This document shows positions 53,525-62,632 of a DNA stretch of 64,000 nt, piece after piece. Numbering within the stretch: position 1 is the stretch's first letter; every line of letters starts with the position of its first letter. The DNA is from Pseudomonas graminis. GTDB lineage: Bacteria; Pseudomonadota; Gammaproteobacteria; Pseudomonadales; Pseudomonadaceae. Under the pieces are notes generated by a model, which was given only the letters and a program-made list of their open reading frames with translations, did not search any database and was not told where the DNA came from. The stretch is from positions 248,001 to 312,000 of the forward strand of contig NZ_SOCR01000008.1 of NCBI RefSeq assembly GCF_004364335.1. Direction: 5' to 3'. The translations under genes and the position numbers were made by a program.

Positions 53525-56500
53525 TCAATGCGCGGAAGAGGGCGCTCCGTCATCCGTCTCGTCATCACGGCGATGTTGCTCTTGCTGTTGGCGTTCCTGA
53601 TGGTTGCGCCGCTCCTCGTCGCTTGGCTCCTTGATCTTGTACCAAGCCACGTACAGCGCCGGCAGAAACAGCAACGTCAGCAAGGTCGCGATAATAATCC
53701 CGCCGATCATCGCGTAAGCCATCGGCCCCCAGAACACTTCGCGCGCAATGGGAATCATGCCCAGGCTCGCCGCCGCAGCCGTCAGCAGGATAGGACGACG
53801 ACGGTGCTCGGTCGCTTCCGCCACTGCGTCCCACGGCAGATAGCCGGCCACTTCATACTCATGAATCTGCGTCACCAGAATCACCGAGTTGCGGATGATA
53901 ATGCCGATCAGCGCCAGAATGCCGAGGATCGCCACAAAGCCCATCGGCGTTCCGGTCGGCACCAGCGCCAGGACCACGCCGATCAATCCCAACGGCGCGA
54001 CACTGGCGACGATGAACATCTTCTGCACGCTGTGCAGCTGGATCATCAGGAAGGTCGCCATGAGGAAGATCATCAACGGCACGACCTTGGCGATAGGCCC
54101 TTGGGCCTTGCCGCTCTCTTCCACCGTACCGCCCGTGGCGACCTTGTAACCCACCGGCAAACCGGCGGCGAACTTGTCGATTTCGGGCTTGAGCTCCTTG
54201 ACCAGGTCAGTCGGCTGCATGTCATCGCTGACGGCGGCCTTGAGCGTGATCGTCGGTTTACGATCGCGACGCCACACCAGCGGCTGTTCCAGTTCATAGC
54301 GCACGTTGGCGAATGCCAGCAGCGGAATCGACGTACCTTGCGGCGTGACGATCTGCAGGTTCTGCAGGGTTTCCGGCGATCCGCGTTCGGAATCCACTGC
54401 GCGACCGACGACGTTGATCAGGTAGATGTCATCACGCACCTGGGTCACCGCAGAGCCCGTGACGATGCTGTTCATCAGCTGTGCAACGTCCTCGGACGAC
54501 AGCCCTAATTGCCGCGCCTTGTCCTGATTGATGTCGATGCGCAGGACTTTGCCGGGCTCGTTCCAGTCGTAAATCATCTCGCCAATGTGCTGATTCTTGT
54601 CGAGCAGCGTGGCGAGCTCGATGGCGTGCTGGCGTACTTCGTCAATGTTCTCGCCACTGACCCTGTACTGAATCGGACGCCCCACCGGTGGCCCCATTTC
54701 CAGCGCCTGAACGTAGGTGCCGATGCCGACGAAGTCATCACGCAGGCGTTTTTGCAAGCGCTCGGTCAACGCGCCGCGCTCTTCCAGCCCTTTGCTGACG
54801 ATCACCAACTGCGCGTAGTACGGGTTCTCCAGCTGCTGATCCAGCGGCAGATAGAACCGCACCGCACCTTCGCCGATGTAGGTGCTCCAGCTGACGATAT
54901 CCGGATCGTCCTTGAGGGTCGCCTCGAGCTTGTCCACCGCGCGGCGGGTCTCGTTGATCGACGCGTTCTGCGGCAGGTTGAGGTCGACCAGAATCTCGGG
55001 ACGGTCCGATGACGGGAAGAACTGGTTCTGCACGAAACGCATGCAGAACAGCGAAGTGGCGAACAGCAGGATCGTGATGATGATGGTCAGCCAGCGATGA
55101 CGCATGGCCCAGAACATCGAGCCGTTGAAAGCCCGCGCGATGCGTCCGGGCTTGGCGTTCTCGTCGTGCTTTTTCACGTTTTCGCTGAGGATGTGCACGC
55201 CGATCACCGGCGCGAACAGCACGGCAACAACCCACGACACCAGCATGGCGACGGCAATCACCGCAAACAGCGTAAAAGTGTATTCCCCTGCCGAGCTGGC
55301 GTTAAGGCCGATCGGCACGAAACCCGCGACGGTCACCAGCGTACCGGTGAGCATCGGGAAGGCCGTCGAGGTGTAGGCGTAGGTCGCGGCCTGGGCTTTG
55401 GTATCGCCTTTTTCGAGGCGAGACACCATCATCTCCACCGTAATCATTGCGTCGTCCACCAGTAAGCCGAGGGCGATGATCAGGGCGCCCAGGGAAATAC
55501 GCTGCATGGTGATGCCGCTGTATTCCATGAACACAAAGACCATCGCCAGCACCAGCGGGATCGAGCAGGCGACCACAAGACCTGCACGCATGCCGAGGCT
55601 GATAAAGCTGACGATCAACACGATCACCACCGCCTCGAACAGCGCGCTGGTGAAGCCACCGACGGCTTTCTCGACCACCTGCGCCTGATCGGAAACCACA
55701 TTCACGCCGACGCCGATCGGTAGCTCGGCGGTCGCGGCGGTCATACGCTCGTGCAACTGCTTGCCGAACGCCTGAACGTTACCGCCTTTCTTCATGGCGA
55801 TGGCCAGGCCGATGGCAGGCTTGCCGTCGAAGCGGAACAGAGGTTTGGGCGGATCGACGTAGCCGCGGGTGATTTCGGCGATGTCGCTCAAGCGATAGAA
55901 GCGATCGTTGAGGCGCAGGTTGACGTTTTCGAGGTCTTTCTCCGACGCGAACTGGCCGGAAGTGCGCACGGAAATGCGCTCCGGACCGGCCTCGATGACC
56001 CCGGCGGGCGTGACGGTATTTTGCGATTGAAGACTCTGCACGACTTGACGCTGATCCAGCCCCAGGGCCGCCAGCTTGCGGGTGGAGAAGTTCAGGTACA
56101 GCACTTCGTCCTGCTCGCCGATCATTTCGACTTTGCCCAGACCTGGCACGTCGCGGATCTGGACGCGCACTTGCTCCACGTAGTCGCGCAACTGACGCAG
56201 GGTCAGGCCGTCGGAGGTGAACGCGTAGATCGAACCGTAAACGTCGCCGAACTCGTCATTGAATGCCGGGCCTTGAATACCTTGGGGGAACTGCCCGCGA
56301 ATGTCGTCGATCTTCTTGCGCACCTGGTACCAGATCTCAGGAATGGCCTCAGCGCTAGTGGTATCCCGCAGGTAAACCATAACAGTGGACTCGCCCGGCC
56401 GGGTGTAGCTCTTCACATAGTCGAGGGAGTCGAGTTCTTCGAGCTTTTTCTCGATGCGGTCGGTGACCTGCTCCAGGGTTTCATCCACGGTCGCGCCCGG

Positions 56501-56665
56501 CCAGCGGGTTTGTATGACCATGGTCTTGATGGTGAACGAAGGGTCTTCTTCGCGGCCCAGGTTCATGTAGGAAAACACGCCCATCAGCAGGCCGACGAAC
56601 ATCAGGTACCAAACGAAAGACTGATGCTTGATCGCCCAATCGGAGAGGTTGAACGTCCCTTTCAT
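53525..56665 (-). CDS. RND efflux transporter permease (TriC-like)
   Basis: A 1046-residue inner-membrane proton-driven pump of the RND superfamily, related to TriC. The first helix begins FNLSDWAIKHQSFVWYLMFV. The TM4 aspartate pair is GLLVDDAMITVEMM. The periplasmic docking loops include AGVIEAGPERISVRTSGQFA and ENPYYAQLVIVSKGLEERG. The end is a short, charged cytoplasmic tail (SSDEERRNHQERQQQEQHR-like; key residues E, R, H). It follows two adaptor genes on the same strand with start/stop overlap, so an ABC-type order is read as adaptor-adaptor-pump. An outer-membrane channel is not encoded nearby, so it should use a shared one. The substrates are unknown; TriC pumps triclosan in P. aeruginosa. 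Confidence 0.9.
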   Translation of the reverse strand: MKGTFNLSDWAIKHQSFVWYLMFVGLLMGVFSYMNLGREEDPSFTIKTMVIQTRWPGATVDETLEQVTDRIEKKLEELDSLDYVKSYTRPGESTVMVYLRDTTSAEAIPEIWYQVRKKIDDIRGQFPQGIQGPAFNDEFGDVYGSIYAFTSDGLTLRQLRDYVEQVRVQIRDVPGLGKVEMIGEQDEVLYLNFSTRKLAALGLDQRQVVQSLQSQNTVTPAGVIEAGPERISVRTSGQFASEKDLENVNLRLNDRFYRLSDIAEITRGYVDPPKPLFRFDGKPAIGLAIAMKKGGNVQAFGKQLHERMTAATAELPIGVGVNVVSDQAQVVEKAVGGFTSALFEAVVIVLIVSFISLGMRAGLVVACSIPLVLAMVFVFMEYSGITMQRISLGALIIALGLLVDDAMITVEMMVSRLEKGDTKAQAATYAYTSTAFPMLTGTLVTVAGFVPIGLNASSAGEYTFTLFAVIAVAMLVSWVVAVLFAPVIGVHILSENVKKHDENAKPGRIARAFNGSMFWAMRHRWLTIIITILLFATSLFCMRFVQNQFFPSSDRPEILVDLNLPQNASINETRRAVDKLEATLKDDPDIVSWSTYIGEGAVRFYLPLDQQLENPYYAQLVIVSKGLEERGALTERLQKRLRDDFVGIGTYVQALEMGPPVGRPIQYRVSGENIDEVRQHAIELATLLDKNQHIGEMIYDWNEPGKVLRIDINQDKARQLGLSSEDVAQLMNSIVTGSAVTQVRDDIYLINVVGRAVDSERGSPETLQNLQIVTPQGTSIPLLAFANVRYELEQPLVWRRDRKPTITLKAAVSDDMQPTDLVKELKPEIDKFAAGLPVGYKVATGGTVEESGKAQGPIAKVVPLMIFLMATFLMIQLHSVQKMFIVASVAPLGLIGVVLALVPTGTPMGFVAILGILALIGIIIRNSVILVTQIHEYEVAGYLPWDAVAEATEHRRRPILLTAAAASLGMIPIAREVFWGPMAYAMIGGIIIATLLTLLFLPALYVAWYKIKEPSDEERRNHQERQQQEQHRRDDETDDGAPSSAH

Positions 56666-57732
56666 CGCGGGCTTTCCTTATCGACTTTGATTTTCTGCCC
56701 CGGTTTGAGGCTGTTGACCCCGGCTGTCACAACACGATCGCCGTTGCTGACGCCACCGGCCAGTACCACTGAATCATCACTGCGGCTGACGACCGTGACG
56801 ACGCGTGGGGAAACCGTCTGGTTCTGCATGTCGATGACCCAGATCTGGGTCTTGCCATCGACGTCTTGCAGGGAGGTGGCGGGCAGCTCGATGCGCGGTT
56901 TGATCGCCGAGCTGAGGGTCACGCTGATCGCCGTGCCCAAACGGAAGGCCGCCGGCGTATCCGCCAGGGTCAACCGTGCGCGACGGGTGCGCGTGGAGCT
57001 TTCAGCCTGGGGCTCGAGCTCTCGCACGGTCGCGGTGGTGTTGATCTCCGGCTCCAGCTGGCTGGCAACTTTGAACACCACGTCGCTGGGCAGTTGATCA
57101 CTCAGTTGCGCCGGCAAATCGATGACCGCCTCTTTGATGTCCGGGCGCGCCAGCGTCACCACCTGCTCACCTGCGCTGACCACCTGGCCGGCTTCGACTT
57201 TCCATTCTGTGACGACGGCATCGTGATCGGCACGCAGCTCGCTGTAGCTCAGCTGATCCTTGGCCTGTTGCATCGCGGCCTTGGCCTGATCGTAGGAAGA
57301 CTGGGTGGTTTTCAGGTCGGTGACCGCGACATCCAGCGCGGCCTGGGCGCCAACGCCGCGATCAAACAGCTCTTGCTGCCGACGGGCGTTTGCCTGGGCG
57401 TTGATCAACTGCGCTTCGACCCGGGCCAGATCGCCTTGGGTCGAGCGCACCTGGTTCTGTTGGTCCGTCGGGTCGAGCACGGCGAGCATGTCGCCCTTCT
57501 TCACCTGTGCGCCCACATCGACACTGCGCTGGGCGATGCGGCCCGAGACGCGAAAGCCCAGGGTGCTTTCATAGCGCGCGGCAATGTTGCCGGCGAAACG
57601 ACCCAGGCTTTCTTGCGCCTGGGGCTTCACCTCGATGAACAGCACCGGCCGAACCGGCTCCGGCGGCGGCTCTTCCTTGCTGCAGGCGCTCAACAGCAGA
57701 CCGGCCAACACGATTCCCGACAGGCGCTTCAT
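56662..57732 (-). CDS. RND periplasmic adaptor lipoprotein 2 (TriB-like)
   Basis: A 356-residue membrane-fusion protein with a lipobox: MKRLSGIVLAGLLLSACSKE, cysteine 17. The barrel-sandwich domain has LGFRVSGRIAQRSVDVGAQV and the alpha-hairpin carries LARVEAQLINAQANARRQQE. SELRADHDAVVTEWKVEAGQ is the second lipoyl half. It overlaps both neighbours (ATGA with adaptor 1 and with the pump gene), hence one operon. Two adaptors per pump are characteristic of the Tri system, where both are needed. Confidence 0.87.
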   Translation of the reverse strand: MKRLSGIVLAGLLLSACSKEEPPPEPVRPVLFIEVKPQAQESLGRFAGNIAARYESTLGFRVSGRIAQRSVDVGAQVKKGDMLAVLDPTDQQNQVRSTQGDLARVEAQLINAQANARRQQELFDRGVGAQAALDVAVTDLKTTQSSYDQAKAAMQQAKDQLSYSELRADHDAVVTEWKVEAGQVVSAGEQVVTLARPDIKEAVIDLPAQLSDQLPSDVVFKVASQLEPEINTTATVRELEPQAESSTRTRRARLTLADTPAAFRLGTAISVTLSSAIKPRIELPATSLQDVDGKTQIWVIDMQNQTVSPRVVTVVSRSDDSVVLAGGVSNGDRVVTAGVNSLKPGQKIKVDKESPR

Positions 57733-58868
57733 TGCTGGGCTCCTGTCGGTTGCTTCGCAGTCTCGGGGTGCACGTCGGCGAGTTCGACCTGCATATCGGG
57801 GTGCAATAACTGGTTACCGGCAACGACCACTTTTTCACCATTCTTTAGACCGTCGACAATGATTACTTTGCCCGTCAGGTAGCGCCCGACCGTCACGCCG
57901 CGCAGGCTGACCTTGTTGTCGCCGTCGACCACCCACACCGCCGGCTTGCCGAGCTGATCGCCCAAGCCTTTCGTCAGTGCAGACCATGGCACTTCGACGC
58001 TGGTCCTGGCCGGTACGCTCAGGGCGGCACTGACCACCGAACCCAGATCCATGCCCGACGGCAGCGAGGTGAGTGCGATTTTCACTTGCAGCGTGCCGGT
58101 CTGCGCGGACACGGCTGGCGTGACTTCGCGCACCTTGCCCGTCGCTTTGACCGTCGGGTTGTCCAGCAGCGTGACTTCGACCGGCTGGTCGGTAGGCGGG
58201 TTAACGAACAGCGACTCGTAAACGTTGAACACGGCATCGCGCTCGCCATCGCGGGCCAGGCTGAAGATCGGCGCTGTTGGCTGCACGACCTGGCCTACTT
58301 CAGCCTGCCGAGCGGTAATGATGCCGGGCGCATCGGCGATCAATGCGGTGTAACTCAGTTGCTCACGGGCGTTGGCCAGTTGCGCCTGCGCGGCTTTGAG
58401 CGCGCTCTGACTGCCGCGCAACTGCGCCTGCGCCGAGTCATATTCACTGCGGCTGGTGTAGCCCTTTGGCAGGAGCTTTTCCTGGCGCACGAAGGCAGCG
58501 GAGGTCTGTTTCACCCGCGCCTGCTCGGCGGCAACGGCAGCGAGGGCAGAATCGACGTTGGTCTGCAGGTCTTTGGGGTCGAGCTTGGCGAGCACTTGCT
58601 TGGCGGACACCCGATCGCCGACATCGACCGTCCGCTGAATGATCTTGCCGCCCACGCGAAACGAAAGCTGCGTCTGCACGCGCGCCTGCACGTCCCCGGT
58701 CAGCGCCACGTCTGCGGCGTAATCAGCCGTCTTGACCTGCTGCGCCTGTACGCGCGGGCGCAACGGTTCCTGAGGTTCTTCTTTCTCACAGCCAGCAAGA
58801 ACAGCCATGCACAGACCGATGGAGAGAACGGTCAGACGACCACGAAAAAAGAGGGGTTGGGCGGGCAT
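57729..58868 (-). CDS. RND periplasmic adaptor lipoprotein 1 (TriA-like)
   Basis: A 379-residue membrane-fusion protein, the first gene of the efflux operon. The lipoprotein signal is LTVLSIGLCMAVLAGCEKEE with the lipidated cysteine in LAGC. Lipoyl and hairpin segments include QLSFRVGGKIIQRTVDVGD, FVRQEKLLPKGYTSRSEYDS and PGIITARQAEVGQVV. The start at MPAQPLFF has AGGAG upstream; a start six codons earlier has none. The promoter should lie in the REP-rich 700 bases upstream; no regulator gene adjoins it, so its control is unknown. Confidence 0.86.
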   Translation of the reverse strand: MPAQPLFFRGRLTVLSIGLCMAVLAGCEKEEPQEPLRPRVQAQQVKTADYAADVALTGDVQARVQTQLSFRVGGKIIQRTVDVGDRVSAKQVLAKLDPKDLQTNVDSALAAVAAEQARVKQTSAAFVRQEKLLPKGYTSRSEYDSAQAQLRGSQSALKAAQAQLANAREQLSYTALIADAPGIITARQAEVGQVVQPTAPIFSLARDGERDAVFNVYESLFVNPPTDQPVEVTLLDNPTVKATGKVREVTPAVSAQTGTLQVKIALTSLPSGMDLGSVVSAALSVPARTSVEVPWSALTKGLGDQLGKPAVWVVDGDNKVSLRGVTVGRYLTGKVIIVDGLKNGEKVVVAGNQLLHPDMQVELADVHPETAKQPTGAQQ

Positions 58869-59070
58869 GCAAGCTCCTTGTGCCAATGCCGTTGCGACAC
58901 CGCGCTGCCGGACGCCGTTGCGATGTGCTAATGCGACTGTGAGCGTAGATCAGGGTTCCTTGGCGGTACTGAACTCTGCCGGAATCTACAGCGCAGGCTA
59001 ATCTACGCTAGAGCGCGCCTGTTCGCGATGGAGTTGGGTCTGCGACATCGATGTTGGCGGACACACCGCG

Positions 59071-59415
59071 TTCGCGGGCAAGCGCGCTCCTACAGGTTTC
59101 GTGCCGTGCCCGATGTGTGCGTCTGACACAAATCCCCCCGTAGGCGCGTGGCTTGTCCCGCGATCGGCCGGGAACCGGTCGTGAATCGGTTCACGCGGTG
59201 AATCAGGCAGAAACCGGTGGCAGACCTGCTGCCGCTGCGCGCCAGATCGCGGGACAAGCCACGCTCCTACCGATATTTCATACGCCGGACGTCCAGCGCC
59301 GGACATAGATCGGTGTAGGAGCACGCATGGTCTGAGCCGCATCCGGACGATGGCGGTGGGTCTGTGACATTGATGTTGGCGGACACAACGCGTTCGCGGG
59401 CAAGCGCGCTCCTAC
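59071..59415. repeat. REP cluster in a 715-base gap (two families)
   Basis: The gap between the efflux operon start (58868) and the SBP stop (59584) holds inverted units of the 'gcgggcaagcgcgctcc' family at 59071-59093 and 59393-59415. A different pair with core GCGTGGCTTGTCCCGCGAT lies at 59140-59164 and inverted at 59246-59270. No gene is seen; the efflux promoter should be at the 58.87-59.0 kb end. Confidence 0.87.
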
Positions 59416-59583
59416 AGTCATGCGCCGGGTCCAGCATCTGCGTCTGACGAAGATCGGTTTGGTGCCCGCGGCGAATATCTTCGACGGACGCTAATCTCCT
59501 GTAGGAGCAATCGGAGGTTACGACGGTCGCGAAGGCGGCGTGACTGACACACCGCTTTCAGCAGCCCGATCAAACATCGAGGA

Positions 59584-60618
59584 TCAACTCCCCGCGCCGC
59601 CGTGGGCTTCTTCGAAAAAGAAGTCCTTCCAGCTGTCGGCCTTGTTTTTCAGCACACCCAGCTCGTGCAGTTTCTCGGCATAGATAAACGTGAGTTGAGG
59701 TACGACGGTGAAATCGATTTCAGGGTCGGAGACGATCTTCTCCACCAGCGGCAACGGCAGTTTCGATTTCTCGACGTCGATGTAGGTCTTGGCCGCCGCA
59801 GGTTTGTCGGCCTTGATGATCTTCTCAGCCTCGGCCAGGGCGTCGTAGAACGCCTTGTAGGTCTTCGGGTTTTCATCGTGGAATTTCTGAGTGGTGTAGA
59901 GGACGTTGAACGTCGCCTGGCCGCCCAGCACGTCGTACGAACTCAGCACTTTATGCACGTTGGGATTTTCCAGCTCCTGGTACTGAAATGGCGGACTGGA
60001 GAAGTGCGCGCTGATCTCCGATCCGCCGGCAATCAGCGCCGACGTGGCGTCCGGGTGCGGCAGGCTGACCGAGATGTTGTCGAATTTCTTGAAATTGTCG
60101 TTCCCGAACAGCTTGGCGGTTTCGATCTGCAAGGTGCGCGACTGGAAGCCCACGCCCGCCGCCGGCACTGCGATGCGGTCCTTGTCGGTGAAGTCGTTGA
60201 GTGTTTTCACGTTTGGATTGTTGCTGAGCAGGTAATTGGGCATCGAGCCCAGCGAGGCGATCGCCTTGACGTTCTGCTTGCCCTTGGTCCGATCCCAGAT
60301 GGTCAGCATCGGCGGTACGCCCGCCGACACCACATCCAGCGCGCCAGCCAGTAGGGCCTCGTTCATCGCGGTGGCGCCGGAGATGCTGTTCCAGTCGACC
60401 TTGATGTCCAGGCCCTGCTCCTTGCCGTGCTTCTCGATCAGCTTCTGCTGCTGAACGACGTCCAGAATTAGATAACCGATGCCGAACTGCTGGGCGATGC
60501 TGATCTTGCCTTCCGCTTGGGCGCTGCTGCTCAACAACGCCCCAGCCAGGCCCAGTGCGGCGGCGAGCGCGGTCAGTGTCGGGCGCTTGAACGGTGCAGC
60601 TGTCTTTGAAAAATCCAT
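59584..60618 (-). CDS. TauA-like ABC transporter substrate-binding protein
   Basis: A 344-residue periplasmic binding protein in the SsuA/TauA (nitrate-sulfonate-bicarbonate type) family. The signal peptide includes RPTLTALAAALGLAGALLSS with cleavage near SAQAEG. The mature part has SIAQQFGIGYLILDVVQQQK, DIKVDWNSISGATAMNEAL and LAGALDVVSAGVPPMLTI. The longer start upstream was rejected because it precedes the signal peptide. It is the last gene of a dioxygenase-ATPase-permease-SBP unit on this strand. Ligand likely a sulfonate or sulfate ester; not proven. Confidence 0.85.
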   Translation of the reverse strand: MDFSKTAAPFKRPTLTALAAALGLAGALLSSSAQAEGKISIAQQFGIGYLILDVVQQQKLIEKHGKEQGLDIKVDWNSISGATAMNEALLAGALDVVSAGVPPMLTIWDRTKGKQNVKAIASLGSMPNYLLSNNPNVKTLNDFTDKDRIAVPAAGVGFQSRTLQIETAKLFGNDNFKKFDNISVSLPHPDATSALIAGGSEISAHFSSPPFQYQELENPNVHKVLSSYDVLGGQATFNVLYTTQKFHDENPKTYKAFYDALAEAEKIIKADKPAAAKTYIDVEKSKLPLPLVEKIVSDPEIDFTVVPQLTFIYAEKLHELGVLKNKADSWKDFFFEEAHGGAGS

Positions 60619-60704
60619 ACATTTCTCACGATGAAGGCGAAAGGGATTGCAGCCTCGTTGCCCATCCAGCGGCCACGAAGCAGAGCGTTCATTGATAAAA
60701 CAGA

Positions 60705-61571
60705 TCAGCGCTGCATACCCCACCGCTTCACGGTCAGGCGCTCGACGTTGCTGAACAGCAGGTTTTCTACCAGCAGACCGATGATGATCACCGCCGCCAG
60801 ACCCGCGAACACTTTGTCGGTGTACAGCTCGTTGCGATTCTGGAAGATGTACCAACCCAGGCCGCCCTTGCCCGAAGACGCGCCAAACACCAGTTCAGCG
60901 GCGATGAGGGTTCGCCAGGCAAATGCCCAGCCGATCTTCAGGCCCGCGAGAATCGACGGCAGCGCGGCAGGAATCAGGATGTACCAGACGAACCGCAGCC
61001 CTTTAAGGCCGTAATTGCGCCCGGCCATGCGCTGGGTTTCAGAGACGCCGAGAAATCCTGCGTACGTGTTCAAGGCCAATGCCCAGAGCACCGAGTGCAC
61101 CAGCACGAAGATCAGGCTGTTTTCACCCAGGCCGAACCACAGCAGCGACAGCGGCAACAGCGCGATGGCCGGCAACGGGTTGAACATCGCCGTCAGCGTA
61201 CCCAGCAGGTCGCGACCCAGTTGGGTCGACACCGCCAGCGTCGTCAGGCCGAACGCCAGGACGATGCCGATCAGGTAGCCCTTGACCAGGACCGTCAGGG
61301 AAATCCAGACCTTGGTCAGCAATTCGCCGCTGGCGATGCCGTCAATGAACGCCGAAGCGGTTTGCAGGAAGCTCGGCAGCAGCAGGTCGTTGCCCTGAAT
61401 GCGCGCGGCAATTTCCCAGATGATCGCCAGCGCCACGAGGATGACGGCTTTACGCACCCAGCTGACCTGCCAGATGCGTTGCGCAAGGGGAATGTCGCGG
61501 GCCAGGTCTTCCTGAGTGAAAGGCTCCAGCACGACTTCGTATTCTTCCCGCAGAGGGGGTGAAAGGCTCAT
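60705..61571 (-). CDS. TauC-like ABC transporter permease
   Basis: A 288-residue inner-membrane permease of the sulfonate/nitrate family, about six helices. The EAA-like loop is in SETQRMAGRNYGLKGLRF, and the WAFAWRTLIAAELVFGASSG region with GKGGLGWYIFQNRNELYTDK is typical of TauC/SsuC. The ATG at 61571 is chosen; the frame upstream runs through REP DNA. It follows the ATPase gene with a REP pair between, and precedes the SBP gene. Confidence 0.88.
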   Translation of the reverse strand: MSLSPPLREEYEVVLEPFTQEDLARDIPLAQRIWQVSWVRKAVILVALAIIWEIAARIQGNDLLLPSFLQTASAFIDGIASGELLTKVWISLTVLVKGYLIGIVLAFGLTTLAVSTQLGRDLLGTLTAMFNPLPAIALLPLSLLWFGLGENSLIFVLVHSVLWALALNTYAGFLGVSETQRMAGRNYGLKGLRFVWYILIPAALPSILAGLKIGWAFAWRTLIAAELVFGASSGKGGLGWYIFQNRNELYTDKVFAGLAAVIIIGLLVENLLFSNVERLTVKRWGMQR

Positions 61572-61599
61572 GAGTATATCTCTCAAGTCGACGCACCCT

Positions 61600-61685
61600 G
61601 TAGGAGCCGGCTTGCTGGCGAACCCATCCGTCATTCACCAAAACGGTGTCAGACCCAACGCGTTCGCCAGCAAGCCGGCTCCTAC
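61600..61685. repeat. Inverted REP pair within the importer operon
   Basis: Units at 61600-61622 and inverted at 61663-61685 (core CCGGCTTGCTGGCGAA) lie between the ATPase and permease genes of the same operon, so the transcript should carry a REP stem that might affect its stability. Confidence 0.9.
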
Positions 61686-61736
61686 AGAGATACATTCAAT
61701 TCAGGCCGCCGGTGGTGGGTGCCGCCGGGATCGCTG

Positions 61737-62618
61737 TTAATAGGCAATACGAACATCCTGAAACCGCAGATCCGGCTCGACCGCAGGCGCTTCGCCCTCG
61801 TCGAACAGCAGCCGGTGAATGCGCTGCGCAGACGCCTGAAACTCAATGCCGCCGAGGCTTTTCAGGGTGTACTGATGGCTGTTGATCTCGGCACGCACGC
61901 GGCCCGGATGGGGCGACAGCAGCAGAATCCGGTTGCCCACCACCAGCGCTTCCTCGATGGAGTGGGTGACGAACAGCAGCGTGAAGCGCACCTCTTCCCA
62001 CAGCTCCAGCAGCTCTTCCTGCATCTTGCGGCGGGTCAACGCGTCGAGCGCGGCGAAGGGTTCGTCCATCAGCAGGATCTTGGGCTGCATCGCCAGCGCC
62101 CGGGCAATCGCCACACGCGCCTTCATGCCACCGGACAAAGTGTGCGGATAGGCATCGGCGAAGGCGCTCAAGCCGACTTTCTCCAGGTAATACCGCGCAC
62201 GCTCCTCGGCTTCGCGACGCTTGAGGGTGCGCGAGGCCAGCAGCGGAAACATGACGTTCTGAATCACCGTCTTCCACGGCGGCAACTGGTCGAATTCCTG
62301 AAACACCACAATCCGGTCCGGCCCCGGCTCCTTTACTTCCTGGCCGGCCAGACGAATCTGCCCTTCGCTGGGCTGGATGAATCCGGCCACGGCTTTAAGG
62401 AGCGTGGACTTGCCGCAGCCCGACGGGCCGAGCAGGACAAAACGGTCGGCAGGGTCGATTTCAAAACTGACTTGATTGGTGGCCCGCACCACGCGCTCCG
62501 GCGTGCGGTATTCAAGGCTGACGCCTTGTACTTGCAGCAGCGCCTCAGCGGTGGGCTGATTGGCCTGGTGCGCGTTCAAGCGATCGCTAGCCGTGTGGCT
62601 TTGCAGAACAGCATTCAT
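61737..62618 (-). CDS. TauB-like ABC transporter ATP-binding protein
   Basis: A 293-residue ATPase of the sulfonate/taurine family. Walker A is LLGPSGCGKSTLLKAVAGFI, the Q-loop is VFQEFDQLPPWKTVIQNVMF and the signature is HTLSGGMKARVAIARALAMQ. Walker B is ILLMDEPFAALDALTRRKMQ and the H-loop is FVTHSIEEAL. An AGGAGA lies upstream of the ATG at 62618. It starts 15 bases after the dioxygenase stop, so they are one operon. Confidence 0.9.
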   Translation of the reverse strand: MNAVLQSHTASDRLNAHQANQPTAEALLQVQGVSLEYRTPERVVRATNQVSFEIDPADRFVLLGPSGCGKSTLLKAVAGFIQPSEGQIRLAGQEVKEPGPDRIVVFQEFDQLPPWKTVIQNVMFPLLASRTLKRREAEERARYYLEKVGLSAFADAYPHTLSGGMKARVAIARALAMQPKILLMDEPFAALDALTRRKMQEELLELWEEVRFTLLFVTHSIEEALVVGNRILLLSPHPGRVRAEINSHQYTLKSLGGIEFQASAQRIHRLLFDEGEAPAVEPDLRFQDVRIAY

Positions 62619-62632
62619 GGAGCTCTCCTGAA

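Noticed and set aside
55751..57097. 1.3-kb open frame on the + strand across the efflux genes
   Set aside because: It is antisense to two overlapping, well-conserved efflux genes.
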